From NCBI RefSeq assembly GCF_030731085.1, contig NZ_JASNFN010000001.1, positions 310,001 to 374,000 of the forward strand: a DNA stretch of 64,000 bases. Direction: 5' to 3'. The notes under the pieces are model-generated. The model was not told where the DNA came from and searched no databases. It saw only the letters and a program-made list of their open reading frames with translations. Numbering within the stretch: position 1 is the stretch's first letter; every line of letters begins with the position of its first letter. Position numbers and translations under genes: made by a program. The stretch is from Blastococcus carthaginiensis (GTDB taxonomy: Bacteria; Actinomycetota; Actinomycetes; Mycobacteriales; Geodermatophilaceae). Positions 1 through 8,276 of the stretch are shown one piece after another.

Positions 1-1
1 C

Positions 2-1840
2 GAGTGGTTCGGCTGGTTCTACATCGCCTTCGCGACCGCGGTGCTGGTCTTCGTGCTGGCCATCGCCTTCTCGCGGTACGGCAAGGTGAAGCTCGGCCCC
101 GAGCACTCCACCCCGAGGTTCAGCACCTTCGCGTGGGCGTCGATGCTCTTCGCCGCCGGCATCGGCACCGACCTGATGTTCTTCGCCGTCGCCGAGCCGG
201 TCGCGCAGTTCCTCGCCCCTCCGGTGGGGGAGGGCGGGACCGCGGAGGCCGCCGCCGACGCGACCGTGTGGACGCTGTTCCACTACGGCATCAACGGGTG
301 GGGCATGTACGCCCTCATGGGCATGGCCCTGGCCTACTTCGCCTACCGCATGAACATGCCGCTGGCGATCCGCTCGGTGCTCTACCCGATCTTCGGCAAG
401 CGGGTGCACGGGACGCTGGGCGACGCCGTCGACATCGCGGCGGTCCTCGGCACGATCTTCGGCGTCGCGACGTCGCTCGGCATCGGCGTCGTCCAGCTGA
501 ACTACGGGCTGTCGGTGCTGTTCGGCATCCCCGAGGGCCGCGCCGCCCAGCTGGGGCTGATCGCCCTGGCCGTGGGCGTGGCGACGGTGTCGGCGGTGAG
601 TGGCGTCGACCGGGGGATCAAGCGGCTCTCCCAGCTCAACGTCGTCCTCGCCCTGGGCCTGGCCGGCTTCGTGCTGGTCACCGGCAACACCGCGTTCCTG
701 CTCAACGGGCTGGTCCAGAACGTCGGCGACTTCGTGAGCAGCTTCCCCGGCCTGACGACGGAGACCTTCGCCTACGACCGGCCCGACGAGTGGCTGAGCG
801 CCTGGACGCTGTTCTTCTGGGCCTGGTGGATCGCCTGGGCGTCCTTCGTCGGGCTCTTCCTGGCCCGGATCTCGCGCGGTCGGACGATCCGCCAGTTCGT
901 GGCCGGCACGCTGCTGCTCCCGTTCAGCTACATCCTCATGTGGGTGTCGATCTTCGGGAACAGCGCGATCGACCGCATCCGGCAGGGCGACGCGGCGTTC
1001 GGGGAGACCGCGATGAACCTCCCCGAACGGGGCTTCTACACGCTGCTGGCCGACTACCCGGCCTTCCCGTTCATCGCCTCGATCGCGACCTTCATCGGGC
1101 TGCTCTTCTACGTGACGTCGGCCGACTCCGGCGCGCTGGTGATGGCCAACCTCTCCTCGCGCCTCCGCCGTCCCCAGGACGACGCGGCACCGGGCGTGCG
1201 CATCGTCTGGGCGGTCGCCACCGGCGTCCTCACGGCCGCGATGCTGCTGGTCGGCGGCGTGCCGGCGCTGCAGAACGCGACCATCATCATGGGCCTGCCG
1301 TTCGGCTTCGTCATGGTGCTGGTGATGGTCGGGCTCTACCGCGCGCTGCGCAGCGAGGCCGACCGCGCCGTGAACCGGCACCGCATCGCCCCGTCCGGCC
1401 GGCCGGCCGCACGACGCCGGGCCCGGCTGCGCCGTCGCCGCACCCCGGGTCCCACGGGCCGCGAGCGGGTCGACCAGTACCTGCACGAGACGGCGCGGCC
1501 GGCCCTCGCGGAGGCGGCGGCCGAGCTGCGCGCGCGGCACCTCGCGTCGGACACGCGGTGGGTGGTCGACGACGCCGGGACGCCCTGCGTCGAGCTCACC
1601 GCGCAGACCGACGACGGTTCGCCGTTCCGCTACCGCATCCGGCCCGGGCGCGTCCCGCACCGCGGCGGCGCCCGGCCGTCGTCGGACCCGGGGGCCTCGC
1701 GGCTCGACGTCCAGGTCGAGCCGGGCGGCCGGGACGGCGCGGTCGGCTACGACGTCATGAACTTCACCCACGCGCAGCTGATCGACGACGTGATGGACCG
1801 CTTCGAGCAGCACGTCGACGGTCGGGTCGCGCGCGGCTAG
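2..1840 (+). CDS. BCCT family choline/betaine transporter, 5' end cut by window edge
   Basis: Sodium- or proton-coupled uptake of choline, betaine or carnitine across the inner membrane for osmoprotection. The reading frame is open from base 2 and already in a membrane segment (WFGWFY), so the true start lies upstream of the window. The family signature is visible as WAWWIAWASFVGLFLARISR around base 820-880, and the substrate-region helix GMYALMGMALAY around base 303-340. After the last membrane helix there is an Arg-rich linker and a C-terminal domain of about 150 residues, as in BetT-like carriers where this tail senses osmolarity. Substrate is not decidable from sequence alone. A betaine-type binding protein lies at 8277-9173 but is not in the same operon. 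Confidence 0.9.
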   Translation, partial: EWFGWFYIAFATAVLVFVLAIAFSRYGKVKLGPEHSTPRFSTFAWASMLFAAGIGTDLMFFAVAEPVAQFLAPPVGEGGTAEAAADATVWTLFHYGINGWGMYALMGMALAYFAYRMNMPLAIRSVLYPIFGKRVHGTLGDAVDIAAVLGTIFGVATSLGIGVVQLNYGLSVLFGIPEGRAAQLGLIALAVGVATVSAVSGVDRGIKRLSQLNVVLALGLAGFVLVTGNTAFLLNGLVQNVGDFVSSFPGLTTETFAYDRPDEWLSAWTLFFWAWWIAWASFVGLFLARISRGRTIRQFVAGTLLLPFSYILMWVSIFGNSAIDRIRQGDAAFGETAMNLPERGFYTLLADYPAFPFIASIATFIGLLFYVTSADSGALVMANLSSRLRRPQDDAAPGVRIVWAVATGVLTAAMLLVGGVPALQNATIIMGLPFGFVMVLVMVGLYRALRSEADRAVNRHRIAPSGRPAARRRARLRRRRTPGPTGRERVDQYLHETARPALAEAAAELRARHLASDTRWVVDDAGTPCVELTAQTDDGSPFRYRIRPGRVPHRGGARPSSDPGASRLDVQVEPGGRDGAVGYDVMNFTHAQLIDDVMDRFEQHVDGRVARG

Positions 1841-1846
1841 GTTCGG

Positions 1847-2000
1847 CAGCAAGGTGACTTTCCGGTAGGAAAGCCGGTGGACGGTCGCTCCGTGGGCCAG
1901 CAGCACCTGTTGCCACGAGGGTTGAGTCGCTCCACCGACCGTTGAGCCGCGCCCTGACGCGGCCTATCGGTCGGTGGAGCGGCTGAAGGTCACCTTGCTG
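1847..2000. repeat. 154-bp palindromic intergenic element with nested hairpins
   Basis: The ends form an inverted repeat: 1847-1862 pairs with 1985-2000 at 15 of 16 positions, with a perfect 12-bp core (cagcaaggtgac / gtcaccttgctg). Inside are a 6-bp hairpin ctttcc-ggta-ggaaag at 1858-1873, a longer arm pair 1928-1940 / 1969-1981 (cgctccaccgacc), and a hairpin gccgcg-ccctga-cgcggc at 1946-1963. It lies between two convergent genes, so it may act as a bidirectional terminator. The terminal inverted repeats also resemble a small non-autonomous mobile repeat. No coding capacity seen. Confidence 0.65.
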
Positions 2001-2033
2001 TCGAACTCACCCGCGGCCCAGTAGCCGAGCGGC

Positions 2034-2861
2034 TCAGCGGTCGAGGAACGACTCGACCACGGGGGCCAACTCGTCGGCCTCGGTGACCAGCGCGATGTGC
2101 CCGCCGCGGTACACGTGCAGCTGCGCCCGGGGGATCAGCCGGGCCATCACCCGCGCGTTCACCACCGGGATGATCGGGTCGTCGTCCCCGGCGACGACCA
2201 GCGTCGGCTGCCGGATGAGCCGCAGGAACGGCAGGCTGCTCCAGCCGGTGCTCGAGGCGAGCTGGTAGTAGTAGCCGCGCTGCGGGCCGACCCGGGTGTG
2301 GGCGTGCAGCGCCGCCGCGGCCCGCTCGGGCTCGGTGCGCACCGAGCCGCCGTAGATCTGCCCGGCGATGCGGCGGGCGTACTCGGGGTCGCGGTGCCGC
2401 CGGGGGGTGAGCATGTGGGCCAGCACGCGGGGGCTGGCGGGCACCATGAGCGAGCCGGTCGCCGTCGCGGCCAGCACGAGCCGCCGGCACCGGCGCCGGT
2501 GCTGCACCGCGAAGTGCTGGGCCAGCCCACCACCCCAGGACAGGCCCAGGACGTCGACCGGGCGGTGGTGGCCCAGCCGGTCCAGCAGCCCGGCGACGAC
2601 CGGGCTCAGCGTGGAGAGCAGGTACGGGACGACGGGCGGGGGCGAGCCGCCCACCCCGGGCACGTCGAACCGGATGACGGTGCGCCGGGGGTCCAGCGCG
2701 TCGACGAAGGGCTGCAGCACCTCCAGACTGGCGCCGATGCCGTTCATCAGCAGCAGCGGTGGCACGGCGTCGTCGGTGCCCGGCCGCACGGCGGTGCGCA
2801 ACGTCCGCCCGCCGATGGTCAGGCTGCGGACGACCTCCCGGCTGCTACTTGTCGAAGACAT
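2034..2861 (-). CDS. alpha/beta hydrolase, probable intracellular PHA depolymerase-like enzyme
   Basis: 275-residue alpha/beta hydrolase. The nucleophile elbow GLSWGG (about residue 106-111) fits G-x-S-x-G, the oxyanion-side motif LLLMNGIG is near residue 37, a late acidic segment is GDDDPIIP, and the catalytic His is probably in YRGGHIALV near the C-terminus. These features and length resemble the poly(3-hydroxyalkanoate) depolymerase branch. The ATG overlaps the last 17 bases of the PHA synthase gene on the same strand, so translation is probably coupled. The partner supports a role in turnover of storage polymer or its oligomers. Other esterase activity cannot be excluded. Confidence 0.75.
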   Translation of the reverse strand: MSSTSSSREVVRSLTIGGRTLRTAVRPGTDDAVPPLLLMNGIGASLEVLQPFVDALDPRRTVIRFDVPGVGGSPPPVVPYLLSTLSPVVAGLLDRLGHHRPVDVLGLSWGGGLAQHFAVQHRRRCRRLVLAATATGSLMVPASPRVLAHMLTPRRHRDPEYARRIAGQIYGGSVRTEPERAAAALHAHTRVGPQRGYYYQLASSTGWSSLPFLRLIRQPTLVVAGDDDPIIPVVNARVMARLIPRAQLHVYRGGHIALVTEADELAPVVESFLDR

Positions 2862-4605
2862 ACGTGCCCGGTGCGTCGGCCAGCGGCTCGAGGCCGTCGC
2901 CGCCCAGCTCCCGAGGGGCGGGGATCTCCTCGCCCGACCGCTCGCCGAGCCAGGCCACGTAGTCCGGCCACCAGGAGCCCTTGACCGTCTCCGCCTGCCG
3001 GAACCACTCCTGGGGGTCCGGCGGGGTGGACGGCGCCACCTGAAAGGTCGACTTCGGGTTGCCCGGTGGGTTGACCAGCGAGGCGATGTGGCCGCTGGTC
3101 GAGAGCACGAACCGGCTCTCGCCGCCGAGCAGCTGGGTGGTCCGGTAGCAGGCCTGCCACGGGCAGAGGTGGTCGGCGACCCCCGCGGTGACGTAGGAGT
3201 CGACGGTGACCGCCGACAGGTCCACCGGTGAGCCGAGCATGGTCGCCCGGCCCGGGTCGGTGAGCGCGTTCCCCAGCGCCACCTCGATGAAGTCGCGGTG
3301 CAGCGCGGCGCTCATCCGGGTGGTGTCGGCGTTCCAGAAGAGGATGTCGAAGTTCGGCGGCGGCTTGCCCTGCAGGTAGTTGTTGACCCAGTAGTTCCAG
3401 ATCAGGTCGTTCGGGCGCAGCCAGGCGAACACCTCGGCGAGCTGAGCCCCGTCGAGGTAGCCCTTCTTGCGCGAGCGCTCGATGGCGGCCTGCACCGCCT
3501 CGGGGTCCATGAGCGCGGACAGGGTGCCGGCGCGTTCCCAGTCCAGGACGGTGACGGCGAAGCTGGCCGAGCGGATGCGGTCCTGCCGCCCGGTGGCGGC
3601 CAGGTGCGCCAGCACCATCGCGGTGATGATCCCGCCGGAGCAGAAGGCCTGGACGCTCGCCTGCTCCTGGCCGGTGATCCGCTCGACGGCGTCCAGGGCG
3701 TCCAGGACCGCCTGGCCGTAGGTGTCCAGGCCCCAGCCGGCGTGCCGCTCGTCGGGGTTGCGCCACACGACCATGAACACCTGCTGGCCACCGGACAGGT
3801 AGTGCTCCACGATGCTCCGGCCGGGCGCGAGATCGGTGATGTAGTACTTGTTGATCGTCGGCGGCACGATGACCAGCGGCACCGACCGGACGGTCTCCGT
3901 CGTGGGCCGGTACTGGACGAGCTCGAAGACGTCGGTGCGGAAGACCACGGCCCCCGGGGTGACGGCGAGGTCCTCGCCCACGGTGAAGGCGTCCGGCTCG
4001 ACCATCGAGGGCACGCGCGGCGGGCTCGCCAGGTCGTGGACCATGCGCCGCACGCCCTCGACGGCGTTCTTCCCGCCGGTGTCGATGACCGCCTTGAGGG
4101 CCAGCGGGTTGAGCACCGGCACGTTGCTGGGGGCCAGCGCGTCGACCAGGTTCGTCGCGGTGAAGCGGATGCGCTCGTCGTCCTGCCAGTCCAGGTCGGC
4201 GTCCTCGATCAGCTCCCAGGCGACCCGCGCCGTCGCCAGGTGGGCCTGCATGGTCCGCCGGAGCAGCGGGTTGCCGCTCCACGCGGGGTCGGCGAACCGC
4301 TTGTCCTTCTTGCCCGGTGCCAGCTCGGAGCGGCCGAGCGCGACCTTGCCCAGTTCCCGGGCCAGCTCTCCGCCCCGCCGGGCGAGCGCGTCGGGCCGGC
4401 GGGCCAGGGCGGCCCCGAACCGCAGCACGGTCCCGGCCGGCGGGATCAGGCGGCGCAGCGGCCCGGAGGCGGCGTCCACGAGCACCATGTCCAGGCCCGT
4501 GGCCGCCTCGACCGCCTGCTCGGGGCCCCCGTCGGCCGGGGCGCCGTCGGGGACGGCGCGCGGCTCCGAGGCGCTGCGGGGCGGGTCGGTCGCGGGCTGG
4601 GCCAT
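2845..4605 (-). CDS. phaC: polyhydroxyalkanoate synthase (PhaC family)
   Basis: 586 residues, cytosolic or granule-bound enzyme that polymerises 3-hydroxyacyl-CoA. The nucleophile cysteine lies in VQAFCSGGII; the usual box is G-x-C-x-G and here the first Gly is Ala. The catalytic Asp region is DSYVTAGVADHLCPW and the His region STSGHIASLVNPP, both typical. The N-terminal region before the hydrolase core is about 200 residues, fitting a long single-subunit synthase rather than PhaC/PhaE type. The ATG at 4605 was chosen because AAGGAGA lies just upstream; a longer frame reaches 4689 without a good site. It is co-transcribed with the overlapping hydrolase gene. Confidence 0.9.
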   Translation of the reverse strand: MAQPATDPPRSASEPRAVPDGAPADGGPEQAVEAATGLDMVLVDAASGPLRRLIPPAGTVLRFGAALARRPDALARRGGELARELGKVALGRSELAPGKKDKRFADPAWSGNPLLRRTMQAHLATARVAWELIEDADLDWQDDERIRFTATNLVDALAPSNVPVLNPLALKAVIDTGGKNAVEGVRRMVHDLASPPRVPSMVEPDAFTVGEDLAVTPGAVVFRTDVFELVQYRPTTETVRSVPLVIVPPTINKYYITDLAPGRSIVEHYLSGGQQVFMVVWRNPDERHAGWGLDTYGQAVLDALDAVERITGQEQASVQAFCSGGIITAMVLAHLAATGRQDRIRSASFAVTVLDWERAGTLSALMDPEAVQAAIERSRKKGYLDGAQLAEVFAWLRPNDLIWNYWVNNYLQGKPPPNFDILFWNADTTRMSAALHRDFIEVALGNALTDPGRATMLGSPVDLSAVTVDSYVTAGVADHLCPWQACYRTTQLLGGESRFVLSTSGHIASLVNPPGNPKSTFQVAPSTPPDPQEWFRQAETVKGSWWPDYVAWLGERSGEEIPAPRELGGDGLEPLADAPGTYVFDK

Positions 4606-4756
4606 CGCGGTCTCCTTACGACGCGCTGCCCCGGGGAGACGACGGTGCCGCCCCCCGGGACGCGGTTGTGACCTCGAACACTCAACCACAGCCCGGGCGG
4701 TCCGGCAGCGCGCTCCCGACGGCCGGCCCGCGCCGCGAGCCGGGGAGCACCGGCGG

Positions 4757-5848
4757 TCACGCGGCCTCCGGCACCAGGTCGGTGCGGGGGGCGGCGTTGG
4801 GCTCCCGCCGCCAGGAGCGGTTGTGCCGCCAGAACAGGTAGCAGCCCACGCCGAGCGGGATCGGCAGGACGTAGCTCAGCCCCCGGAACAGCAGCACCGC
4901 CGCGGCCACCGGCGCCCGCGGCCCCCCGGCGGCCGCCAGGCCGGCGATCAGCGCCACCTCCACCACCCCGAGCCCGCCGGGCGTGAGGGGGACGGCCGTG
5001 AGCAGCCGGGCGGAGGAGAAGACGACCAGCGCCTCGGCCACGCCGACCTGGTCGGCGCCCACGCCGGTGAACCGCAGCGAGAGCAGCAGCAGCAGGAACA
5101 GCGACAGGTGGCTCACCAGCGTGGCGAGGGTGATCCAGTGCCAGCGTGCCCGGAGCAGCAGGATGGTGCGGTCGCGGAACTTCGTCGTCGCCCGGTCCCA
5201 GCCCTCCACCGGGCCGCGGCCGAACGGGCGGCGCGCGGCCGTCGCCGCCCGGGCGGCCGCATGGCCGAGCCGGACCGCCCCGGTGGCGCTGCGCAGCACG
5301 CCTCCCAGCAGCGCGACGGTGGCCCCGAGGGCGCCGAGCGCCACGAGGCCGGCGACCACCCGTCCGGCCGACGGCGGGGCGGAGAACGCCAGGAGCGCCA
5401 GCGCGAGGACCGGCAGGCCGAGCTTGGCGAAGTTGTTCCACAGCCCGGCCACGAGCAGGGCCACGGAGGTGCGCGAGCGGGAGAAGCCCCACGAGCTGTT
5501 CATCGCGTACGTGAGGCCGACGGCGACCGCCGCCCCGCCGACCACGGTGTTGGAGACGGCGGTCGCGGCCTCGGTGGCCACCGTGGCCTGCCGCAGGGTC
5601 AGGCCGGGGGTCGTGGCGACGACGACGAACTGGTAGGTCGCCAGGTTCCAGCCGGCAGCCAGCAGCAGGGCCACGACCTCCACCCAGGTCATGCCCGCGA
5701 TCGCCGCCCAGACCTGCGACAGGCTGGTGAACTGCGGCAGGAACCAGGCGAAGACGGCGACGACGAGGCCCGCCGACAGCACCGGGCCGAGAGCGCGGGA
5801 CCACGGGCGGGGAGCCCGGCCGCCCGCCGGGGCGGTGGCGCCGCTCAC
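4757..5848 (-). CDS. flippase-like membrane protein (LPG synthase TM region / YbhN family)
   Basis: 363-residue polytopic membrane protein with about eight hydrophobic segments, matching the flippase half of MprF and the YbhN/TIGR00374 group. No aminoacyl-transferase domain follows. The core motifs LTPGGLGVVEVALIAGL and LLFRGLSYVLPIPLG are typical of this family. The GTG start overlaps the stop of the upstream lipoprotein gene (GTGA at 5845-5848), so it is the third gene of a coupled operon with that lipoprotein and a PAP2-kinase fusion. A role in moving a lipid-linked compound across the membrane is inferred from family and neighbours. The substrate is unknown. Confidence 0.8.
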   Translation of the reverse strand: MSGATAPAGGRAPRPWSRALGPVLSAGLVVAVFAWFLPQFTSLSQVWAAIAGMTWVEVVALLLAAGWNLATYQFVVVATTPGLTLRQATVATEAATAVSNTVVGGAAVAVGLTYAMNSSWGFSRSRTSVALLVAGLWNNFAKLGLPVLALALLAFSAPPSAGRVVAGLVALGALGATVALLGGVLRSATGAVRLGHAAARAATAARRPFGRGPVEGWDRATTKFRDRTILLLRARWHWITLATLVSHLSLFLLLLLSLRFTGVGADQVGVAEALVVFSSARLLTAVPLTPGGLGVVEVALIAGLAAAGGPRAPVAAAVLLFRGLSYVLPIPLGVGCYLFWRHNRSWRREPNAAPRTDLVPEAA

Positions 5849-6432
5849 CGGCCACCGGCCGGGGGGTCGAGCTGGAGCTCCCCGTCGGTCTGGTCGAGGA
5901 CGGCGGCCCGCACCTGGTCACGGGTCACCGCGCCGATCCCCTGCGTCGCCACGGCCAGCGGCTCGGAGCGGTTCTCGCCGGACAGCCGGAAGAGCACGCT
6001 CACGCACCCGCCGGCGAAGACGTAGTACCGGGTGCCGACGTACCGCGGGCTCACCTGGCCGACCCGCTCCCACCGGCGCATCCCCTCCCGCTCGCTGGGG
6101 ATCTCCGTCGCCGCGGTCGTGTCGCAGGACGCGGTCAGCGCCACCTCCAGCGCGCGCACCCCGTCGCGGTCGGAGTCCAGCCAGAAGCGCGCGGAGGTCT
6201 CGTCGGCCTCCAGCCCGGCCAGGTCCCAGCCCAGGGGCATCGCCTCCAGGCAGGGCACCCAGCCGGCGCTGGGCACCGACTGGGCCATGAGGACGACGCC
6301 GTTGGCGGGGTGCCCCTCGTCGCCCCGCTCGCAGGCCAGCGTCTCCTCGCCCAGCACCACCGGCTGCCCGCACCCGGCCAGCAGCGCCGTCCCGAGCAGC
6401 AGCAGCGCGGCCCGGTGCGCTCGCGCGGTCAC
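5845..6432 (-). CDS. lipoprotein of unknown function
   Basis: 195 residues beginning with GTG at 6432. The N-terminus is a lipoprotein signal: short basic stretch, hydrophobic run, then LLAGCGQ with the lipobox Cys at residue 21. The mature part contains four more cysteines (residues 34, 61, 103, 143), which could form disulfides outside the membrane. No known domain recognised. It overlaps the PAP2-kinase stop by GTGA at 6429-6432 and its own stop overlaps the flippase-like start, so all three proteins are probably made together. Location outside the cytoplasmic membrane is inferred from the signal. Confidence 0.75.
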   Translation of the reverse strand: MTARAHRAALLLLGTALLAGCGQPVVLGEETLACERGDEGHPANGVVLMAQSVPSAGWVPCLEAMPLGWDLAGLEADETSARFWLDSDRDGVRALEVALTASCDTTAATEIPSEREGMRRWERVGQVSPRYVGTRYYVFAGGCVSVLFRLSGENRSEPLAVATQGIGAVTRDQVRAAVLDQTDGELQLDPPAGGR

Positions 6433-8180
6433 AGCGGCGACCCGAGCAGGCCGGCCGACACGTAGACGGCGATCCCGGCGGCGGCGAGGGTGACCACGGT
6501 GAGCCCGGCCCGCCGCCAGGTCCAGCGCTGGATGCGCACCGGGGGCAGCCGGAACGGCAGCAGGGCCAGGAACTCCTCCTGCAGGTCCCGCCCCTGCTGG
6601 CGGAGCATGCGCCGCAGCTGCGACGGCATGGTCAGCCCGCGGGTGGCGGCGAAGGCCTCGGCGATCTCCTCGTCGGAGAAGTGCAGCCGCGCCCGCCGGT
6701 ACACCCGTTCCGCGTCGGTGCGCAGCGCCAGGACCAGCATCATGTTGGCCAGGTCCACGGCCTGCCGCCAGGGGCTCGGGCGCACCTCGGCGAACGCCGA
6801 GTCGATGAGGTACAGCGTGCCGTCGCGCACGAGCAGGTTGGCCGGCTTGATGTCCCGGTGGGCCATGCCGATCTCCCACATGCGCCGCACGGCCGCGAGC
6901 CCCTGGTCGATGACCGCGTCGTCGACCTCGGCGTCGCCGGCCTCCTTCGCCCCGGCGATGAACTCGGTGACCAGCAGGTACTCCCGCTCGGGCGTGATCT
7001 CGACGATGCCGAGCGGCTGCGGGACCGGCAGCCCGCCGTCGCAGAGCACCCGGAGCACGTAGTCCTCGTACTGGACGAGCCGCCGGACGCTGGTGAACGG
7101 CTTCTCGTCCTCCAGCCGGCCGTACAGCAGCGTCCGGCCGAGCTTGTACCAGCGGTCGGAGCGGACGTGGGTGGCCGCGTAGAGCTTCCCGAACACGCTG
7201 CTCTCGCCGTCCCCCTGCGGGTCGTGGGCCTTGACGGTGATCCGCAGCGGTGTGGAGCCGCCCGAGCCGGCCAGGCCGAACGGCGTGACCGCGGTGGCCA
7301 CCAGCCCCAGCTGGTCCTGCAGCGCCCGGACGATGGCCGCGCCCCGCTCGCCGGAGACGTCGAGGTGGGCCGGCCGCGCGCGGGTGTAGCGCACCGGGTG
7401 CACGGAGTTGGGCGTGAGCAGCCGGAAGGCGGCCAGCGGCGTGGCGACGCCGAGGACGACGCCGGCCAGGACGCCGGTCGGGTGGTCCTGGGCCAGGTAG
7501 AGCCGGGAGGCGGCGGTGACCACCAGCAGCCCGCAGACCACCCACTTGCCGATCGCCCGCCTCCGGCCGGGCGGGACGAGCGAGTAGAGGGTGCTGACCA
7601 GCAGGGCGGCCAGCAGGGTCACCGGGAGGGACGGCATCGCGAAGCCCGACCAGTCGCCGAGCACCTCCACCTCGAACGGCCGGGGCCGCTGGAGGGTGGT
7701 CGCCATCGCGGTGCCGACGTTGATGACGAACAGGCCGACGCCCAGCCACACCAGCAGGTGCCGCCAGCGGCGGAAGGCGGCGAGCAGGACCAGGTCCGCC
7801 AGCCAGAGGGCGTGCAGCGCCCCCGCGCTGGCCAGCATGCCGGCCAGATCGGCCACCGTGGTCAGCGCGGGCGAGCGGACGCTCGCGATCGCCTGCAGGA
7901 TCCGGGTGTCGGCGACGTCGACGTACCGGATGGTGCCGGTGACCACGACGGTGAGGCAGGCGAGCAGGACGAGGGCGCTGAGCGCCAGCCACCACCGGCC
8001 CGAGGCGCGGAGCTGGCGGGGGAGCGGCGGCGGTTCGCCCGAGGGGCGGCGACGGCGGCGGACGCGGGCTATCGGGGGCGGAGCGGGGCGCTCGACCGGC
8101 CCCGTCGCCCGTGGCTCCGGCAGCGCCTGCGGCAGCGACGCCATGCGGAGATGCTCCACCTCCGCGCGGGTGCGGACCAT
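6429..8180 (-). CDS. PAP2-like membrane domain fused to protein-kinase-like domain
   Basis: 583 residues. Residues 1-60 are basic and Pro-rich. Residues 62-255 carry about six membrane helices with PAP2-like landmarks: QRPRP (164-168), PSLP (183-186) and SRLYLAQDH (225-233). Residues 280-550 are a kinase-like fold of the RIO/LPS-kinase type with a possible catalytic HRDIKPANLL at 441-450 and LIDSAFAEV at 458-466 in place of a DFG loop. A last hydrophobic helix ends the protein. The usual PAP2 motif PSGH is replaced by PSLP, so phosphatase activity is doubtful. It is the first gene of the operon with the lipoprotein and flippase-like protein. ATG at 8180 follows a G/A-rich site. Confidence 0.75.
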   Translation of the reverse strand: MVRTRAEVEHLRMASLPQALPEPRATGPVERPAPPPIARVRRRRRPSGEPPPLPRQLRASGRWWLALSALVLLACLTVVVTGTIRYVDVADTRILQAIASVRSPALTTVADLAGMLASAGALHALWLADLVLLAAFRRWRHLLVWLGVGLFVINVGTAMATTLQRPRPFEVEVLGDWSGFAMPSLPVTLLAALLVSTLYSLVPPGRRRAIGKWVVCGLLVVTAASRLYLAQDHPTGVLAGVVLGVATPLAAFRLLTPNSVHPVRYTRARPAHLDVSGERGAAIVRALQDQLGLVATAVTPFGLAGSGGSTPLRITVKAHDPQGDGESSVFGKLYAATHVRSDRWYKLGRTLLYGRLEDEKPFTSVRRLVQYEDYVLRVLCDGGLPVPQPLGIVEITPEREYLLVTEFIAGAKEAGDAEVDDAVIDQGLAAVRRMWEIGMAHRDIKPANLLVRDGTLYLIDSAFAEVRPSPWRQAVDLANMMLVLALRTDAERVYRRARLHFSDEEIAEAFAATRGLTMPSQLRRMLRQQGRDLQEEFLALLPFRLPPVRIQRWTWRRAGLTVVTLAAAGIAVYVSAGLLGSPL

Positions 8181-8276
8181 CCCTTTTCCCCCGGTCCGGC
8201 GCTACGGTGGCGGTCGCGCGCGGTCGTCCCCGGACCGGGGGCGGCACGTGGCCGGGAGCGGCGAGAGGTAGCTGCC

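Noticed and set aside
2097..2984. Plus-strand frames opposite the hydrolase and phaC genes
   Set aside because: Arg/Gly-rich shadows; the minus frames show complete enzyme motifs.
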